A DNA stretch of 64,000 nucleotides from Planomicrobium sp. CPCC 101110 (GCF_007859395.1 NZ_VOHD01000003.1:414945-478944), one strand, 5' to 3'. Shown: positions 34,612 through 43,437, counted from the stretch's first letter. The notes: generated from the letters alone by a model not told the origin. A program made the numbers and translations.

Positions 34612-35338
34612 CGTTTCGAGCCCCACCTTTTCTTGTGAAAATCAAGCCAAGAACAAGCACTGCCAGTATAGGCATCATAGCCACTAATGCGACCAGGCCA
34701 AAGCCGTCCATAAGCGGATTGCGGCCATCGGTGACAGAAGCTGCTCCAACAGCCATTGACAAGATGAATGTTACGGTCATTGGCCCAGTGGCTACGCCGC
34801 CGGAATCGAAGGCGATGGCGATAAAGACTTGTTTTGAAAAAAAGACCAGGATCAAAGTGAGCAAATAGCCGGGAATGAGAAAATACCAAAGGGGAATGCC
34901 CACAAGAATTCGGGCCATTGATAGGGCGATGGAAATGCCGACTCCTATTGATAATGTATAGAGCATCAGTTTTTCGGAAATATAGCCTTCGGTTACACGG
35001 TCGACTTCAGCGTTCATGATGCTGACAGCTGGTTCCGCAAATGTTGCTGCAAAGCCGAGCACAAAGCCGACAGGGACCAATATCCAGGAATAGGTCTTGC
35101 TGCCCAGCGCTTTGCCCATCATCTCGGCTATCGGGAAAAAACCGATATGGACCCCTTGAAGAAAGAATGCAAGACCTAAAAAAGTGAGGGCAAAGCCTAA
35201 AGCAACCTGAAGAACGCGCTGCAGCGGAAGTTTCAATAAGAAGATTTGAAAGAGAGCAAAAAACAGGATTAAGGGAATAAGGGCCCAGCCTACTTCAAGG
35301 AGCACATCAGCAAATCCTTCGAAAATATGAAAAGTCAC
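34595..35338 (-). CDS. DUF1538 membrane protein B
   Basis: 247 aa with about seven hydrophobic segments. The paired family motifs are FAATFAEPAVSIMNAEV in the first half and AFDSGGVATGPMTVTFILS in the second, plus a GFFP(I/V)(A/G)E segment in between loops. It starts with GTG 35338 (GGGGGTG upstream) overlapping the preceding gene by 4 nt. DUF1538 proteins commonly occur in pairs; from memory, such a pair (UmpA/UmpB) in a Halomonas species was reported to act as a Na+(Li+,K+)/H+ antiporter. A cation/proton antiport role here is therefore plausible but not shown. Confidence 0.85.
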   Translation of the reverse strand: MTFHIFEGFADVLLEVGWALIPLILFFALFQIFLLKLPLQRVLQVALGFALTFLGLAFFLQGVHIGFFPIAEMMGKALGSKTYSWILVPVGFVLGFAATFAEPAVSIMNAEVDRVTEGYISEKLMLYTLSIGVGISIALSMARILVGIPLWYFLIPGYLLTLILVFFSKQVFIAIAFDSGGVATGPMTVTFILSMAVGAASVTDGRNPLMDGFGLVALVAMMPILAVLVLGLIFTRKGGARNDEPES

Positions 35339-36033
35339 CTGAACAGCACCCCCAAAATCATGACAGCCAAAATAGGCCCGATGGAAGCGAGCCCGATCAA
35401 TCCAAAGCCTTCACTGTCAGAGGAAGAACTTGAACGGAGGACGGAAGCCACACCAACTCCAAGAGCCAAAATGAAAGGAACTGCCATGGGACCGGTTGTA
35501 ACCCCCCCAGAATCAAACGAAATCGAGACAAATTCTTCCGGCACAAATATCGAAAGAGCAAAAACTGAAACATAGCCGCCAATCAGCATGTAATGAAGCG
35601 GGATACTGTAGATTGTCCGCACCATGGCGAGAGCGACAAAGATGGCCAGCCCAAGCGCAACGGAAAAGATCAACAGATTTGAACCGATGCCGCCTGCCGA
35701 GACCTGGTCGATTTGCTTGGCCAGCACGCGTACGTCCGGTTCAGCGATTGTCACCGCTAAGCCGAGCAGAAAGCCGGTTCCGATAATGAGCCAAGTTTTT
35801 CTGGTTTTTGGCAGCTGTTTGCCGATCAATTCGCCGACTGGAAGCAAGCCGGCGGTAACACCAAGAAGAAAAAGGAAAAAACCGATGCTGACAAATGCGG
35901 CTCCTATCAGAAATTGAAGCAAAGCTTCCAAAGGCAGCTGAATGAGTGTCACTTGCAAAATGATGACGACAATAGTTACAGGCAAAATGGCGGAAGCAAC
36001 TTCTTTAAAGGTTTCTTTGATGTTTTCCATCAT
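35335..36033 (-). CDS. DUF1538 membrane protein A
   Basis: 232 aa, paralogue of the next gene: LAVTIAEPDVRVLAKQI and SFDSGGVTTGPMAVPFILALGVG correspond to the same two motifs, with Asp replacing Ala after AEP. About seven hydrophobic segments. Two adjacent ATGs (36033, 36030) follow AAAGGAGAC; the second has the better spacing. First gene of the overlapping trio DUF1538-DUF1538-PII-like on the minus strand, so the three are made together and probably form one complex. No terminator or clear promoter was identified for the trio. Confidence 0.85.
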   Translation of the reverse strand: MMENIKETFKEVASAILPVTIVVIILQVTLIQLPLEALLQFLIGAAFVSIGFFLFLLGVTAGLLPVGELIGKQLPKTRKTWLIIGTGFLLGLAVTIAEPDVRVLAKQIDQVSAGGIGSNLLIFSVALGLAIFVALAMVRTIYSIPLHYMLIGGYVSVFALSIFVPEEFVSISFDSGGVTTGPMAVPFILALGVGVASVLRSSSSSDSEGFGLIGLASIGPILAVMILGVLFR

Positions 36034-36154
36034 AAGTCTCCTTTGCCGCTTTTTGATCTTATTCCCTTACTATTTTTGTCATAAACTTATCAATCTGAGG
36101 GCCGGCGGTTTGAAAGCCGGCACCGGTTTTAGCTATGCCCTTTTTGAATTGATG

Positions 36155-36160
36155 TATAAT
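36155..36160 (+). promoter_or_regulatory. Possible -10 of the pentapeptide-repeat gene
   Basis: A perfect TATAAT in the intergenic region, 145 bp before the gene. No good -35 is visible. If used, it gives a leader of about 140 nt containing the uORF and the hairpin below. Confidence 0.4.
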
Positions 36161-36179
36161 AACATATTGGACCAAGTAA

Positions 36180-36266
36180 ATGGAGCGCTCCTTCCATTGG
36201 CGGGCGCAAAAGCCGATGCGTGCGGCAGTGGTGGATCAGGAGAAGGAACAAAACTGGCTTCGTTAA
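36180..36266 (+). CDS. Candidate leader peptide (28 aa) of an attenuator
   Basis: ATG at 36180 to TAA at 36264-36266, in frame with a second ATG at 36216. The ribosome binding site is weak. Its 3' end and stop codon lie inside the hairpin at 36248-36284, so a ribosome reaching the end would melt the hairpin. Basic and aromatic composition, no similarity known. The coding status is speculative; it could be chance. Confidence 0.25.
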   Translation: MERSFHWRAQKPMRAAVVDQEKEQNWLR

Positions 36267-36284
36267 TGATGCAGCCAGTTTTGT
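36248..36284 (+). terminator. Leader hairpin (attenuator-like) before the pentapeptide-repeat gene
   Basis: ACAAAACTGGC pairs perfectly with GCCAGTTTTGT around a 15-nt loop; the 3' arm ends in TTTTGTCTT. It lies 7 nt before the AGGAGG site and 22 nt before the start, a position for termination or translation control. A second palindrome, GGAGCGCTCC, lies at about 36182-36191. Confidence 0.6.
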
Positions 36285-36305
36285 CTTGCCAGGAGGATGT
36301 ATAAA

Positions 36306-36944
36306 ATGAAAAAAATCAAACGATCCATACCGATCATCCCTGCGGATTTGGAAACTTTACCTTTTCAACAAGCGATGGACGACCAGTATATAAGCAATTG
36401 CAAAATCGCTCAAGAAACCATCGAGTACCAGACAGATGAGGCATTGCATTTTGATAAAGTAGTATTTGAGAACGTCAATTTTCTGGAAGCAGCATGGCCG
36501 CGCAGTGAATTTGTCGACGCAGTGTTCATCAATTGCGATCTTTCCAACGCGGATTTCAGCCGAAGCGTCTTTCATCGGACGGAATTCCGAAATTCCAAAT
36601 TGCTGGGGACGAATTTCGCAGAAGCGGGGGTCCGGCATACTTTGTTCATAGATTGTGTGCTCAATTATGCAACTTTCGGGTTTTCACTGTGCAATACCAC
36701 TCAATTTGAAAGTTCGGAAATGCATTATGCGGATTTTTACGAAGCTGAACTGAAAAGCACCGAATTCCTTTCGTGCGGCATGAACAATATCAATTTTATT
36801 GAAACGGGATTAAAAGGCGTCGACTTGAGCACGAACCGCTTTGAAAACATCCAAGTGACTGTAGAAAAACTAGCTGGCTGCCGTGTGTCTTCCGAACAGG
36901 CCCTTGCATTTGCCCGGCAGCTTGGACTTGTCATTGCAGATTGA
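36306..36944 (+). CDS. Pentapeptide-repeat protein (Qnr-like architecture)
   Basis: 212 aa from the ATG at 36306, nine bases after AGGAGG; an ATG at 36297 is too close to it. A ~45-residue N-terminal segment is followed by a run of A(D/N)LXX-type repeats (FVDAVFINCDLSNADFSRSVFHRTEFRNSKLLGTNF..., then a second block around residues 115-185) that should form a right-handed quadrilateral beta-helix, and a short C-terminal helix (SSEQALAFARQLGLVI). Size, two-block helix and C-terminal helix resemble chromosomal Qnr-like proteins that protect DNA gyrase, but sequence alone does not establish this. Monocistronic with a structured leader and a long terminator. Confidence 0.82.
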   Translation: MKKIKRSIPIIPADLETLPFQQAMDDQYISNCKIAQETIEYQTDEALHFDKVVFENVNFLEAAWPRSEFVDAVFINCDLSNADFSRSVFHRTEFRNSKLLGTNFAEAGVRHTLFIDCVLNYATFGFSLCNTTQFESSEMHYADFYEAELKSTEFLSCGMNNINFIETGLKGVDLSTNRFENIQVTVEKLAGCRVSSEQALAFARQLGLVIAD

Positions 36945-36995
36945 AAACCGAAAAAGCCCGCTAGCGATGAAACGCTAGCGGGCTTTTTCGGTTTT
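36945..36995. terminator. Long bidirectional terminator
   Basis: AAAACCGAAAAAGCCCGCTA...CGG pairing: the core is AAAAAGCCCGCTAGCG / CGCTAGCGGGCTTTTT with a 6-nt loop, extended by AAAACCG / CGGTTTT. It serves the pentapeptide gene and the POT transporter. Confidence 0.93.
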
Positions 36996-38491
36996 TAACG
37001 CACACCTTTCATAAAGCGTTGGATTGCAGGAGAAGCAAAGTACAAAATTATACTAAGCACGATAGAAGCTCCGCCGATCAATCCAAAATACATCATTTCA
37101 TTTTCAGGTGTGTAGAATTTCACGAGCTGTGCATTCAGAGCTTGGGCTGCTGCATTGGACAGGAACCATAAACTCATCGCTTGCGCAGAGAATGCTGCAG
37201 GCGCCAATTTTGTCGTTGCAGACAAACCGACAGGAGACAAGCACAATTCGCCAAGGACAACAATCAAGTAACTAAGCACTAGCCACATAGGGTTCACCAA
37301 TGCCTCCGAACCGCCAAAGTAAGCCGGAAGCAAGATGACCAGAAATGACAAGCCGGCAAACAGCAAACCAAGTGAAAATTTTTGCGGAATAGAAGGTTGG
37401 CGGCTGCCAAGTCTTACCCATAACCAAGCAAACACTGGAGCCAGAGTGATGATAAACAACGGATTCAACGATTGGAACCAGGCCGGCGAAATTTCAATGC
37501 CTGCGAAAGTCAAATCCGTCCGTGTATCCGCGTAAGCGGCAAGGATCGTCGAACCTTGTTCCTGGATAGCCCAGAACATTACGGATGCGATGAATAACGG
37601 GATATACGCCAGGATACGGGAACGTTCAACTTCATTGGTCTTTTTGCTTCGGTACATGACAATGAAATACATCGTAGGAATTAAAATTCCTAGAATCCCG
37701 ACTGTGGCGATAAAGCTGTCAAACGTCAAGAAACCGAATTCTAAGCCTAAGTAAACAATGGCTGCAAGCGCAACGGCGCTGCCGATAAAAATTTTGATGA
37801 AGTTTTTCTTTTCAGTGGCAGATAATGGGCTGGCAATTACAGTTCCAGCCAATCCAAGATTTTTTTTCTTCGTTGCGACAAACAAAATAAGACCCAGGAA
37901 CATTCCGACTGCAGCAATTGCGAAGCCAAGGTGGAAGTCGATATCCATTCCGACTTTGCCGACAATCAAGGGAGACAGAAAGGCACCGAGGTTGATCCCC
38001 ATATAGAAGATGCTGAAACCGGCGTCGCGCCGTTCATCTTTCTCGGCATAGATTTCTCCAACGATACTTGATACGTTCGGTTTAAGCAGCCCTGTACCGA
38101 GGACAATCAGCACCATCGAGACAAAGAACATCGACAGGCTGCCTGGAATCGCCAGTGCGATATGGCCTAGCATGATTAAAATCCCGCCGTAGAACACAGC
38201 TTTCGAAGTGCCGAATACCCTGTCCGCTAGCCAGCCTCCGATGATTCCGGACATATAGACCAGGGAACCGTAAATGGACATGATCGATAAGGCCAGCGTC
38301 TGATCTAATCCAAGCCCCCCCTGGGAAAGTTCGTAATACATATAATATACAAGAATCGCTCTCATGCCATAGTATGAAAAGCGCTCCCAAAATTCCGTGA
38401 AGAATAAAGTGAATAGCCCTTTAGGATGCCCAAAAAACCCTTTTTGCGGCACGCTATTCACAATATCTTGCTTCCTATAATGGTCAGACAT
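36995..38491 (-). CDS. POT/PTR-family di-/tripeptide proton symporter (DtpT-like)
   Basis: 498 aa, 14 helices. The proton-coupling motif E-x-x-E-R-F-x-Y-Y is in FTEFWERFSYYGMRAIL, and the second family signature is in RDAGFSIFYMGINLGAFLSPLIVG. Imports di- and tripeptides with protons, supplying amino acids, which fits the two secreted M6 proteases in the window. It is monocistronic. Its upstream gap holds a CodY-like box; peptide transporters are common CodY targets. The ATG has AAGGAGGTC at a good distance. Confidence 0.95.
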   Translation of the reverse strand: MSDHYRKQDIVNSVPQKGFFGHPKGLFTLFFTEFWERFSYYGMRAILVYYMYYELSQGGLGLDQTLALSIMSIYGSLVYMSGIIGGWLADRVFGTSKAVFYGGILIMLGHIALAIPGSLSMFFVSMVLIVLGTGLLKPNVSSIVGEIYAEKDERRDAGFSIFYMGINLGAFLSPLIVGKVGMDIDFHLGFAIAAVGMFLGLILFVATKKKNLGLAGTVIASPLSATEKKNFIKIFIGSAVALAAIVYLGLEFGFLTFDSFIATVGILGILIPTMYFIVMYRSKKTNEVERSRILAYIPLFIASVMFWAIQEQGSTILAAYADTRTDLTFAGIEISPAWFQSLNPLFIITLAPVFAWLWVRLGSRQPSIPQKFSLGLLFAGLSFLVILLPAYFGGSEALVNPMWLVLSYLIVVLGELCLSPVGLSATTKLAPAAFSAQAMSLWFLSNAAAQALNAQLVKFYTPENEMMYFGLIGGASIVLSIILYFASPAIQRFMKGVR

Positions 38492-38615
38492 CTAACGACC
38501 TCCTTTAAGATATGTTACTATAATACTTTTTTTAGCAATAAAAATCAAAATAAAAATAAAAACTAGGATAATAGACGGTGATCATTCAATTTATTTGAAA
38601 TCATTTATAAAAACT

Positions 38616-38630
38616 AATATTCTGAAGTTT
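38616..38630. promoter_or_regulatory. CodY-like box upstream of the peptide transporter
   Basis: AATATTCTGAAGTTT matches 12 of 15 bases of AATTTTCWGAAAATT. It lies 125 bp before the transporter start in a ~400-bp, very AT-rich divergent gap (38492-38895); apart from this box and the XRE promoter I see no other clear element there. Confidence 0.45.
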
Positions 38631-38825
38631 TTTTAAGAAAATAAAAATAAAACGTATACTGACAATTATTGGTACTAAAAACCTATGCTGGCAGTTGTCA
38701 TTTCAAATATAACTGTTATAGAGCACAAAGTTTTAGTATTTGAATAATAGCAATGAAAAAATTTACATTTCTTAGTACATCTTTACTAAAAATTCACATT
38801 TTTTAAAAAGTGCTATATAAATATA

Positions 38826-38854
38826 TTGTATTTACCGAGTGAATGCAGTATATT
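38826..38854 (+). promoter_or_regulatory. Promoter of the XRE regulator
   Basis: TTGTAT (38826-38831), 17-nt spacer, TATATT (38849-38854), 41 bp before the ATG. Confidence 0.6.
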
Positions 38855-38895
38855 TTAAATAGTTAGAATTTTATATAGAGAAAGCGGGAAGCGGA

Positions 38896-39252
38896 ATGGA
38901 ATTATTAGCTGCGAAAATCAAAGAACTTAGAGAACAACGGGGAATGTCGGTCGAAGCTTTAGCCGAAGCATTAGGATTTGCTAAAAGTACTGTTTGGGCA
39001 TATGAGAGCGGCAAAAAACAAGTGTCCGTCAGCCATCTTGCTATTTTAGCTGACTATTTTAACGTCTCGGTTGATGGAATGTTAGGTCGCGTTGAACGCA
39101 CGTTCAATGTAAATATACAAAATTCTTCTATATTAAATGAATATACCTTCTTATTAGATGACAAACCGCTGGATCAAGCTGAAATTGCAGAAGCTGCTTC
39201 TTACATCCAAGTAAAGCGGCGCATGGGAAGCTATGGATCGAATCCAGTCTAA
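38896..39252 (+). CDS. XRE-family transcriptional regulator
   Basis: 118 aa. Residues 5-62 form a Cro/C1-type helix-turn-helix (KIKELREQRGMSVEALAEALGFAKSTVWAYESGKKQVSVSHLAILADYFNVSVD), followed by a short C-terminal region with no known ligand domain, similar in layout to SinR-like and other small Bacillales repressors. AAGCGGGAAGCGG precedes the ATG. It stands alone between the peptide transporter and a terminator; targets unknown. Confidence 0.9.
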   Translation: MELLAAKIKELREQRGMSVEALAEALGFAKSTVWAYESGKKQVSVSHLAILADYFNVSVDGMLGRVERTFNVNIQNSSILNEYTFLLDDKPLDQAEIAEAASYIQVKRRMGSYGSNPV

Positions 39253-39273
39253 TCCATATTGTTGTTTATAGGG

Positions 39274-39312
39274 AAAAACACCTGCCTCTGTTGATAGAGG
39301 CAGGTGTTTTTT
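39274..39312 (+). terminator. Terminator after the XRE gene
   Basis: AAAAACACCTGCCTCT pairs with AGAGGCAGGTGTTTTT around GTTGAT, then TTT. Confidence 0.93.
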
Positions 39313-39537
39313 TATTGTATTTTCAAGCTTGCCGTTTTCAGGCAGGATATTAGGAAGCGGATAAAGAAGAAGTAGAAAGATTACCGATGGGATTCCTTGC
39401 AGGAGTGTCAAGGAGAATGGTTGCAGCTGCGTGACTGGTAAATGTTTTTTGCTTCCCATGGTCAAGAAAAGCCGGAAATCCGAAGCAGGCGGTTTTAGCC
39501 TTGCTTTTTTATTTCTTCATTAAAAGCGGGTGATTTT

Positions 39538-40053
39538 ATGGATAGATATGTATTATATGAAACTTATCGGCTGGGCATGTTGATTGGGCATATCGAACCT
39601 GCTGAACTCATAAGGGAAATTGACAAGTTTATAACTGCATCGCCGGTCGAAGATATTCCCCATGTTTTTTACGTGCTGTCACTGGCCAGCAACCGGCGGG
39701 TGATGATTGAACTGCTTACGGATTTGGCGAAAGGGGTTGACCAGGAATTGCCGAGCAGCATTGTCGCTGGGCTTCTGCATCGCGACCAGGACCGGTATAC
39801 AACCGAAGAACTCTATTGGAAGATCGGATTGCTGGCATCTTTACTGGCTGACCAAGATGGAGACATAGCAGTTGAATTTACAGAACTGAAAGAAGCGTAC
39901 GATGCTGCGCAAAAAGCGTACGGTTTAAGGTTCAAACGAAAAAAGGCAAGAGAGCGGATGCTTGCGAAAAACGAGAAAACCATAAAAGACTCCTTGAAAA
40001 AGTATGCAAAGTATATAGAAGAGTTTGAAGCTGAAAATTGGTGGCGCAGTTAA
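39538..40053 (+). CDS. Hypothetical soluble protein, 171 aa
   Basis: All-helical-looking, charged protein with no membrane segment or signal peptide. The N-terminal half (LYETYRLGMLIGHIEPAELIREIDKFITASPVEDIPHVFYVLSLA) reads like an alpha-helical repeat fold; the C-terminus (KKARERMLAKNEKTIKDSLKKYAKYIEEFEAENWW) is a basic amphipathic helix or coiled coil. I do not recognise the family. The ATG at 39538 follows AAGCGGGTGA. It precedes an SDR gene by 75 bp and could be in the same transcript. The 225 bp upstream of it hold no element I can name. Confidence 0.65.
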   Translation: MDRYVLYETYRLGMLIGHIEPAELIREIDKFITASPVEDIPHVFYVLSLASNRRVMIELLTDLAKGVDQELPSSIVAGLLHRDQDRYTTEELYWKIGLLASLLADQDGDIAVEFTELKEAYDAAQKAYGLRFKRKKARERMLAKNEKTIKDSLKKYAKYIEEFEAENWWRS

Positions 40054-40128
40054 AAAGGCTTTGTTTATCTCATCTGCCAGAGGGAAGGGAAGGAATAGAA
40101 GAAATCATATTCACAGGAGGCAGATTGG

Positions 40129-40914
40129 ATGAGCAAAACGATTTTTATTACCGGAGCTGGCAGCGGCCTTGGCAAAGGGGCGGCAATCGGCTTGGCTAAA
40201 CAAGGGCACAGGGTGATTGCGCCGGTGGAAATTGCACCCCAAGTCACAGCTTTGAGAGAAGAGGCAAAAGAGGCGGGAGTGGAACTTGAAGTATTCAAAA
40301 TGGATATAACAAATCCGCAGGATCTTTTGCAAATGATGGAATATGACTTTGATGTTTTTGTTGCAAACGCGGCGCTCAACGAAGGCGGAGCACTGGGAGA
40401 AGTCCCGATGGCAAACTTCCGCAAACTATTCGAAGTGAATGTTTTCGCTGCATTGGAAACTGCACAAATTGCTGCGCGGAAGTTTGTGGATAAGGGCAGA
40501 GGGAAAATCATTTTCATGTCTTCGATGGCTGGCATCATGGCGACCCCCTATGTTGGGCCCTATACAGCTACCAAGCATGCCATTGAAGCGATTGCAGCAA
40601 CAATGCAAAAAGAGCTTGCCGAATTTGGCGTTCAAGTAGCCACCATCAATCCTGGCGCATTTGCTACCGGCTTCAATGACCGGAGTGCCGAAGCAAAATG
40701 GAAATGGTACGACGAAAAATTCCATTTTACGAAAAAAGAGGATATGGCCGAAGCCGACAAAGCGTTGGAGCAGCAATTCGACCCTGCTGATATGATAGCG
40801 AAAATGGTGGAGATTATCCCGCTGGATTCACATAAATTCCGGACTGCTTTTCCGCCGGAAACGGAGCAGCAAATGAAGGAAGAAGAAGCAAAACGATGGG
40901 ATATGGAAATTTGA
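40129..40914 (+). CDS. Short-chain dehydrogenase/reductase (SDR)
   Basis: 261 aa classical SDR. Cofactor motif TGAGSGLGKG (8-17), NAA-type motif (VANAALNEGG, ~79), catalytic Ser131/132, Tyr145 and Lys149 (YTATKHAIEAIA). The first strand ends IAPQ without the basic residue usual for NADP specificity, so NAD is likely. Acts on an unknown alcohol or carbonyl. The next gene, a GXWXG/DUF4334 protein, starts 14 bp after it with GAAGGAG overlapping the SDR stop, so the two form an operon. GGAGG precedes the ATG. Confidence 0.9.
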   Translation: MSKTIFITGAGSGLGKGAAIGLAKQGHRVIAPVEIAPQVTALREEAKEAGVELEVFKMDITNPQDLLQMMEYDFDVFVANAALNEGGALGEVPMANFRKLFEVNVFAALETAQIAARKFVDKGRGKIIFMSSMAGIMATPYVGPYTATKHAIEAIAATMQKELAEFGVQVATINPGAFATGFNDRSAEAKWKWYDEKFHFTKKEDMAEADKALEQQFDPADMIAKMVEIIPLDSHKFRTAFPPETEQQMKEEEAKRWDMEI

Positions 40915-40927
40915 AGGAGTGGTTTAG

Positions 40928-41410
40928 ATGTACCACGACACGGAAATCCGGCTGATCCTTAGGCAGGGAAAAGCGGATGTGCATACGGCATGCCAACTAT
41001 TCGACTCCTGTGAAGCGGCTGACCTGGACATGTTGCTCGGAACTTGGAAAGGGCGGGAATTTCATACGGGCCATCCGCTCGACGGGGTTTTGAAAAAGTT
41101 GAATTGGTATGGCAAAGCCTTTCATGATGCAGAGAATGTGGATCCTTTGTTGTTTGAAGGAAGAAAAGGGGACGTATTTGCAGTGGATCCGGTTCCTTTC
41201 ATGGATAACCGGAAACTTGTGAAGGCTGTTGGCGGAAAAGCCCGTATGCGGATGATGAAATTCCGCGGGGAAATGACCGCAACGATGATTTACGACAATT
41301 TGCCGGTCCACGATCATTTTCGAAAAGTGCATGACGGATTGCTTTTTTGCATGATGGATTGGAAAGCGGACAAACAGCCGTATTTCTTCCTATTGGAAAA
41401 AGTGGAATAG
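40928..41410 (+). CDS. GXWXG/DUF4334-domain protein
   Basis: 160 aa. The N-terminal part has the GXWXG element in DMLLGTWKGREFHTGHPLDG; the C-terminal ~60 residues fit DUF4334 (ARMRMMKFRGEMTATMIYDNLPVHDHFRKV, ending in LLFCMMDWK). The fold is probably lipocalin-like and may bind a small hydrophobic ligand. Function unknown; it is coupled to the SDR gene, which suggests a joint role in handling one metabolite. Followed at once by a terminator. Confidence 0.83.
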   Translation: MYHDTEIRLILRQGKADVHTACQLFDSCEAADLDMLLGTWKGREFHTGHPLDGVLKKLNWYGKAFHDAENVDPLLFEGRKGDVFAVDPVPFMDNRKLVKAVGGKARMRMMKFRGEMTATMIYDNLPVHDHFRKVHDGLLFCMMDWKADKQPYFFLLEKVE

Positions 41411-41442
41411 AAAACTGCCCATTGAAAGTGGGCAGTTTTTTT
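41410..41442 (+). terminator. Terminator of the SDR operon
   Basis: AAAACTGCCCA pairs with TGGGCAGTTTT around a 7-nt loop, followed by TTT. Confidence 0.9.
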
Positions 41443-41570
41443 GTTTGTTGGTGAAGCGTGAAGAAAGTTCAAAAGTCCTGAATTCATTTTGGGTGGTCCC
41501 GGAGAAAGAAAAAAAGGGCGGAAATATGGTAAGCTTGTCAGTACGATAGAAGTTTTGGGAGTGTTTAATT

Positions 41571-43343
41571 TTGTTGGAAGAAGCAAAAAAATTACTGCAG
41601 TCGTATTTCGGCTATGAAGCATTCCGGACTGGCCAGGAACAGGCGATTTCACAAGTTTTTGAAGGGCATAATTCCATTTGCGTCATGCCGACTGGCGGCG
41701 GAAAGTCGATGTGCTACCAGATTCCGGCTCTTGTAATGGATGGAACGACCATTGTCATTTCCCCATTGATTTCCCTGATGAAGGACCAAGTGGATGCATT
41801 GACAGCGGCTGGAATCCCGGCCGCTTATATCAACAGTTCTCTCGATTTTGAAGAAGTCCGGGAAACCTTGCATAATGTGCAGCAAGGGGCTGTGAAGCTG
41901 CTCTATATTGCGCCGGAACGGCTCGATTCACAGATTTTCCTGGATGAGTTGCAAGGTGTGCATGTGCCGTTAATTGCGGTGGACGAAGCGCACTGTATTT
42001 CGCAATGGGGGCATGATTTTCGGCCCAGCTACCGTCTGATCAGCCGGATGATGGATATTTTTCCAAACCATCCGACTGTACTTGCGCTGACAGCGACGGC
42101 TACACCGCAAGTTCGGCAGGATATCTGCCGTATCTTGGAGATCGATGAAGCCCATACGGTCATGACCGGATTTGAACGGGCGAATCTCACATTTTCAGTG
42201 ATTCGCGGACAAGACCGGGAGCGTTTTGTAAAGGATTATGTAGAAAAAAATAAAAAAGAAGCAGGCATCATTTATGCGGCGACTCGGAAGACCGTTGATT
42301 CTGTATATGAGATGCTTGTGAGAAAAGGCATCAAAGCGGCGAAATACCATGCGGGCATGCCGGATGAAGAACGGAAGAACGGACAGGAACGGTTTTTGAA
42401 TGATGAAGTGACTGTCATGGTCGCAACCAATGCTTTTGGCATGGGAATCGATAAATCGAACATCCGTTATGTTATCCATTATCAATTGCCTAAGAACATG
42501 GAAAGCTATTATCAGGAAGCAGGCCGTGCTGGACGGGATGGGCTGCCAAGCGAATGCGTTGTGCTTTATGCTTCGCAGGATGTTCAAACACAGCGTTTTT
42601 TGATCGACCAAGCACAAGATCCAAGCCGCATTCCCGGCGAATTGATGAAACTCCAAGGGATGGTCGATTATTGCCATACCGAAAACTGCCTTCAACAATT
42701 CATTATTCATTATTTCGGGGATTTGAGTGCGGAACCGTGCGGGCGATGCGGCAACTGCCTGGATGAGCGCGAAAGCCTGGACGTGACAAAAGATGTGCAA
42801 ATGGTACTGTCGTGCGTGGTCCGAATGGGGCAGAAATTCGGGAAGATGCTGACGGCTCAAGTACTAACCGGTTCTCGCAACAAAAAGGTTATTGAGTTCG
42901 GCTTTGATAAACTGTCGACATACGGCATCTTGAAGCACCAAAGCACAAAAGAAGTTTCTAATTTGATGGAATTCATGATTTCGCAAGAGCTGCTAGCGGT
43001 CGAACAAGGAGCATATCCGACGATTTATGTTCCGGACGGCGGTCGCGATGTGCTGCTTGGAAAACGTAAAGTAATGCGAAAAGGCGCAGTAGCCACAAAG
43101 CAGCTTTCGGAAAACGATCCTTTGTTCGAAGAATTGCGGAAGGTGCGGAAAGGGTTGGCGGACGAGGCAGGTGTTCCGCCGTTTGTTATTTTTTCCGATA
43201 AGACTTTGCAGGATATGTGTTCCCGCAGGCCTAAAACTCCAGATAGCTTTTTGGAGGTCAACGGGGTAGGCGCCAACAAATTGGAGAAATACGGAGAAGC
43301 TTTTTTGCAGGCGATCCGTTCATATGATCAAGTTGAAACTTAA
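41571..43343 (+). CDS. recQ: ATP-dependent DNA helicase RecQ
   Basis: 590 aa, the length of B. subtilis RecQ rather than the shorter RecS. 3'-5' helicase that unwinds recombination and stalled-fork intermediates. Walker A MPTGGGKS (39-46), DEAH box (138-141), aromatic loop region [14 protein letters not shown], motif [12 protein letters not shown]. The zinc-binding cysteines are in YCHTENC and CGRCGNC (~367-393), then a winged helix, then an HRDC domain (~515-585, [37 protein letters not shown]). It starts at TTG 41571, seven bases after GGGAGTG. Monocistronic. Confidence 0.96.
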   Translation: MLEEAKKLLQSYFGYEAFRTGQEQAISQVFEGHNSICVMPTGGGKSMCYQIPALVMDGTTIVISPLISLMKDQVDALTAAGIPAAYINSSLDFEEVRETLHNVQQGAVKLLYIAPERLDSQIFLDELQGVHVPLIAVDEAHCISQWGHDFRPSYRLISRMMDIFPNHPTVLALTATATPQVRQDICRILEIDEAHTVMTGFERANLTFSVIRGQDRERFVKDYVEKNKKEAGIIYAATRKTVDSVYEMLVRKGIKAAKYHAGMPDEERKNGQERFLNDEVTVMVATNAFGMGIDKSNIRYVIHYQLPKNMESYYQEAGRAGRDGLPSECVVLYASQDVQTQRFLIDQAQDPSRIPGELMKLQGMVDYCHTENCLQQFIIHYFGDLSAEPCGRCGNCLDERESLDVTKDVQMVLSCVVRMGQKFGKMLTAQVLTGSRNKKVIEFGFDKLSTYGILKHQSTKEVSNLMEFMISQELLAVEQGAYPTIYVPDGGRDVLLGKRKVMRKGAVATKQLSENDPLFEELRKVRKGLADEAGVPPFVIFSDKTLQDMCSRRPKTPDSFLEVNGVGANKLEKYGEAFLQAIRSYDQVET

Positions 43344-43355
43344 TAATTATGCATG

Positions 43356-43385
43356 AAAACCCTTATTTTCAAATAAGGGTTTTTC
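43356..43385 (+). terminator. Terminator after recQ
   Basis: AAAACCCTTATTT pairs with AAATAAGGGTTTT around TC, followed by T and CTTT. Confidence 0.88.
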
Positions 43386-43437
43386 TTTGTTCAATAAAGA
43401 AAAAAGGAATCGGAAGTAAGGCTATATCACCAGTGTT

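Noticed and set aside
35942..36304. 120-codon plus-strand frame ending 2 nt before the pentapeptide gene
   Set aside because: It begins antisense to the DUF1538 gene and has no family features; it covers the leader region by chance.
42195..42860. 221-codon open frame on the minus strand
   Set aside because: Antisense of recQ, no recognisable domain or start site.
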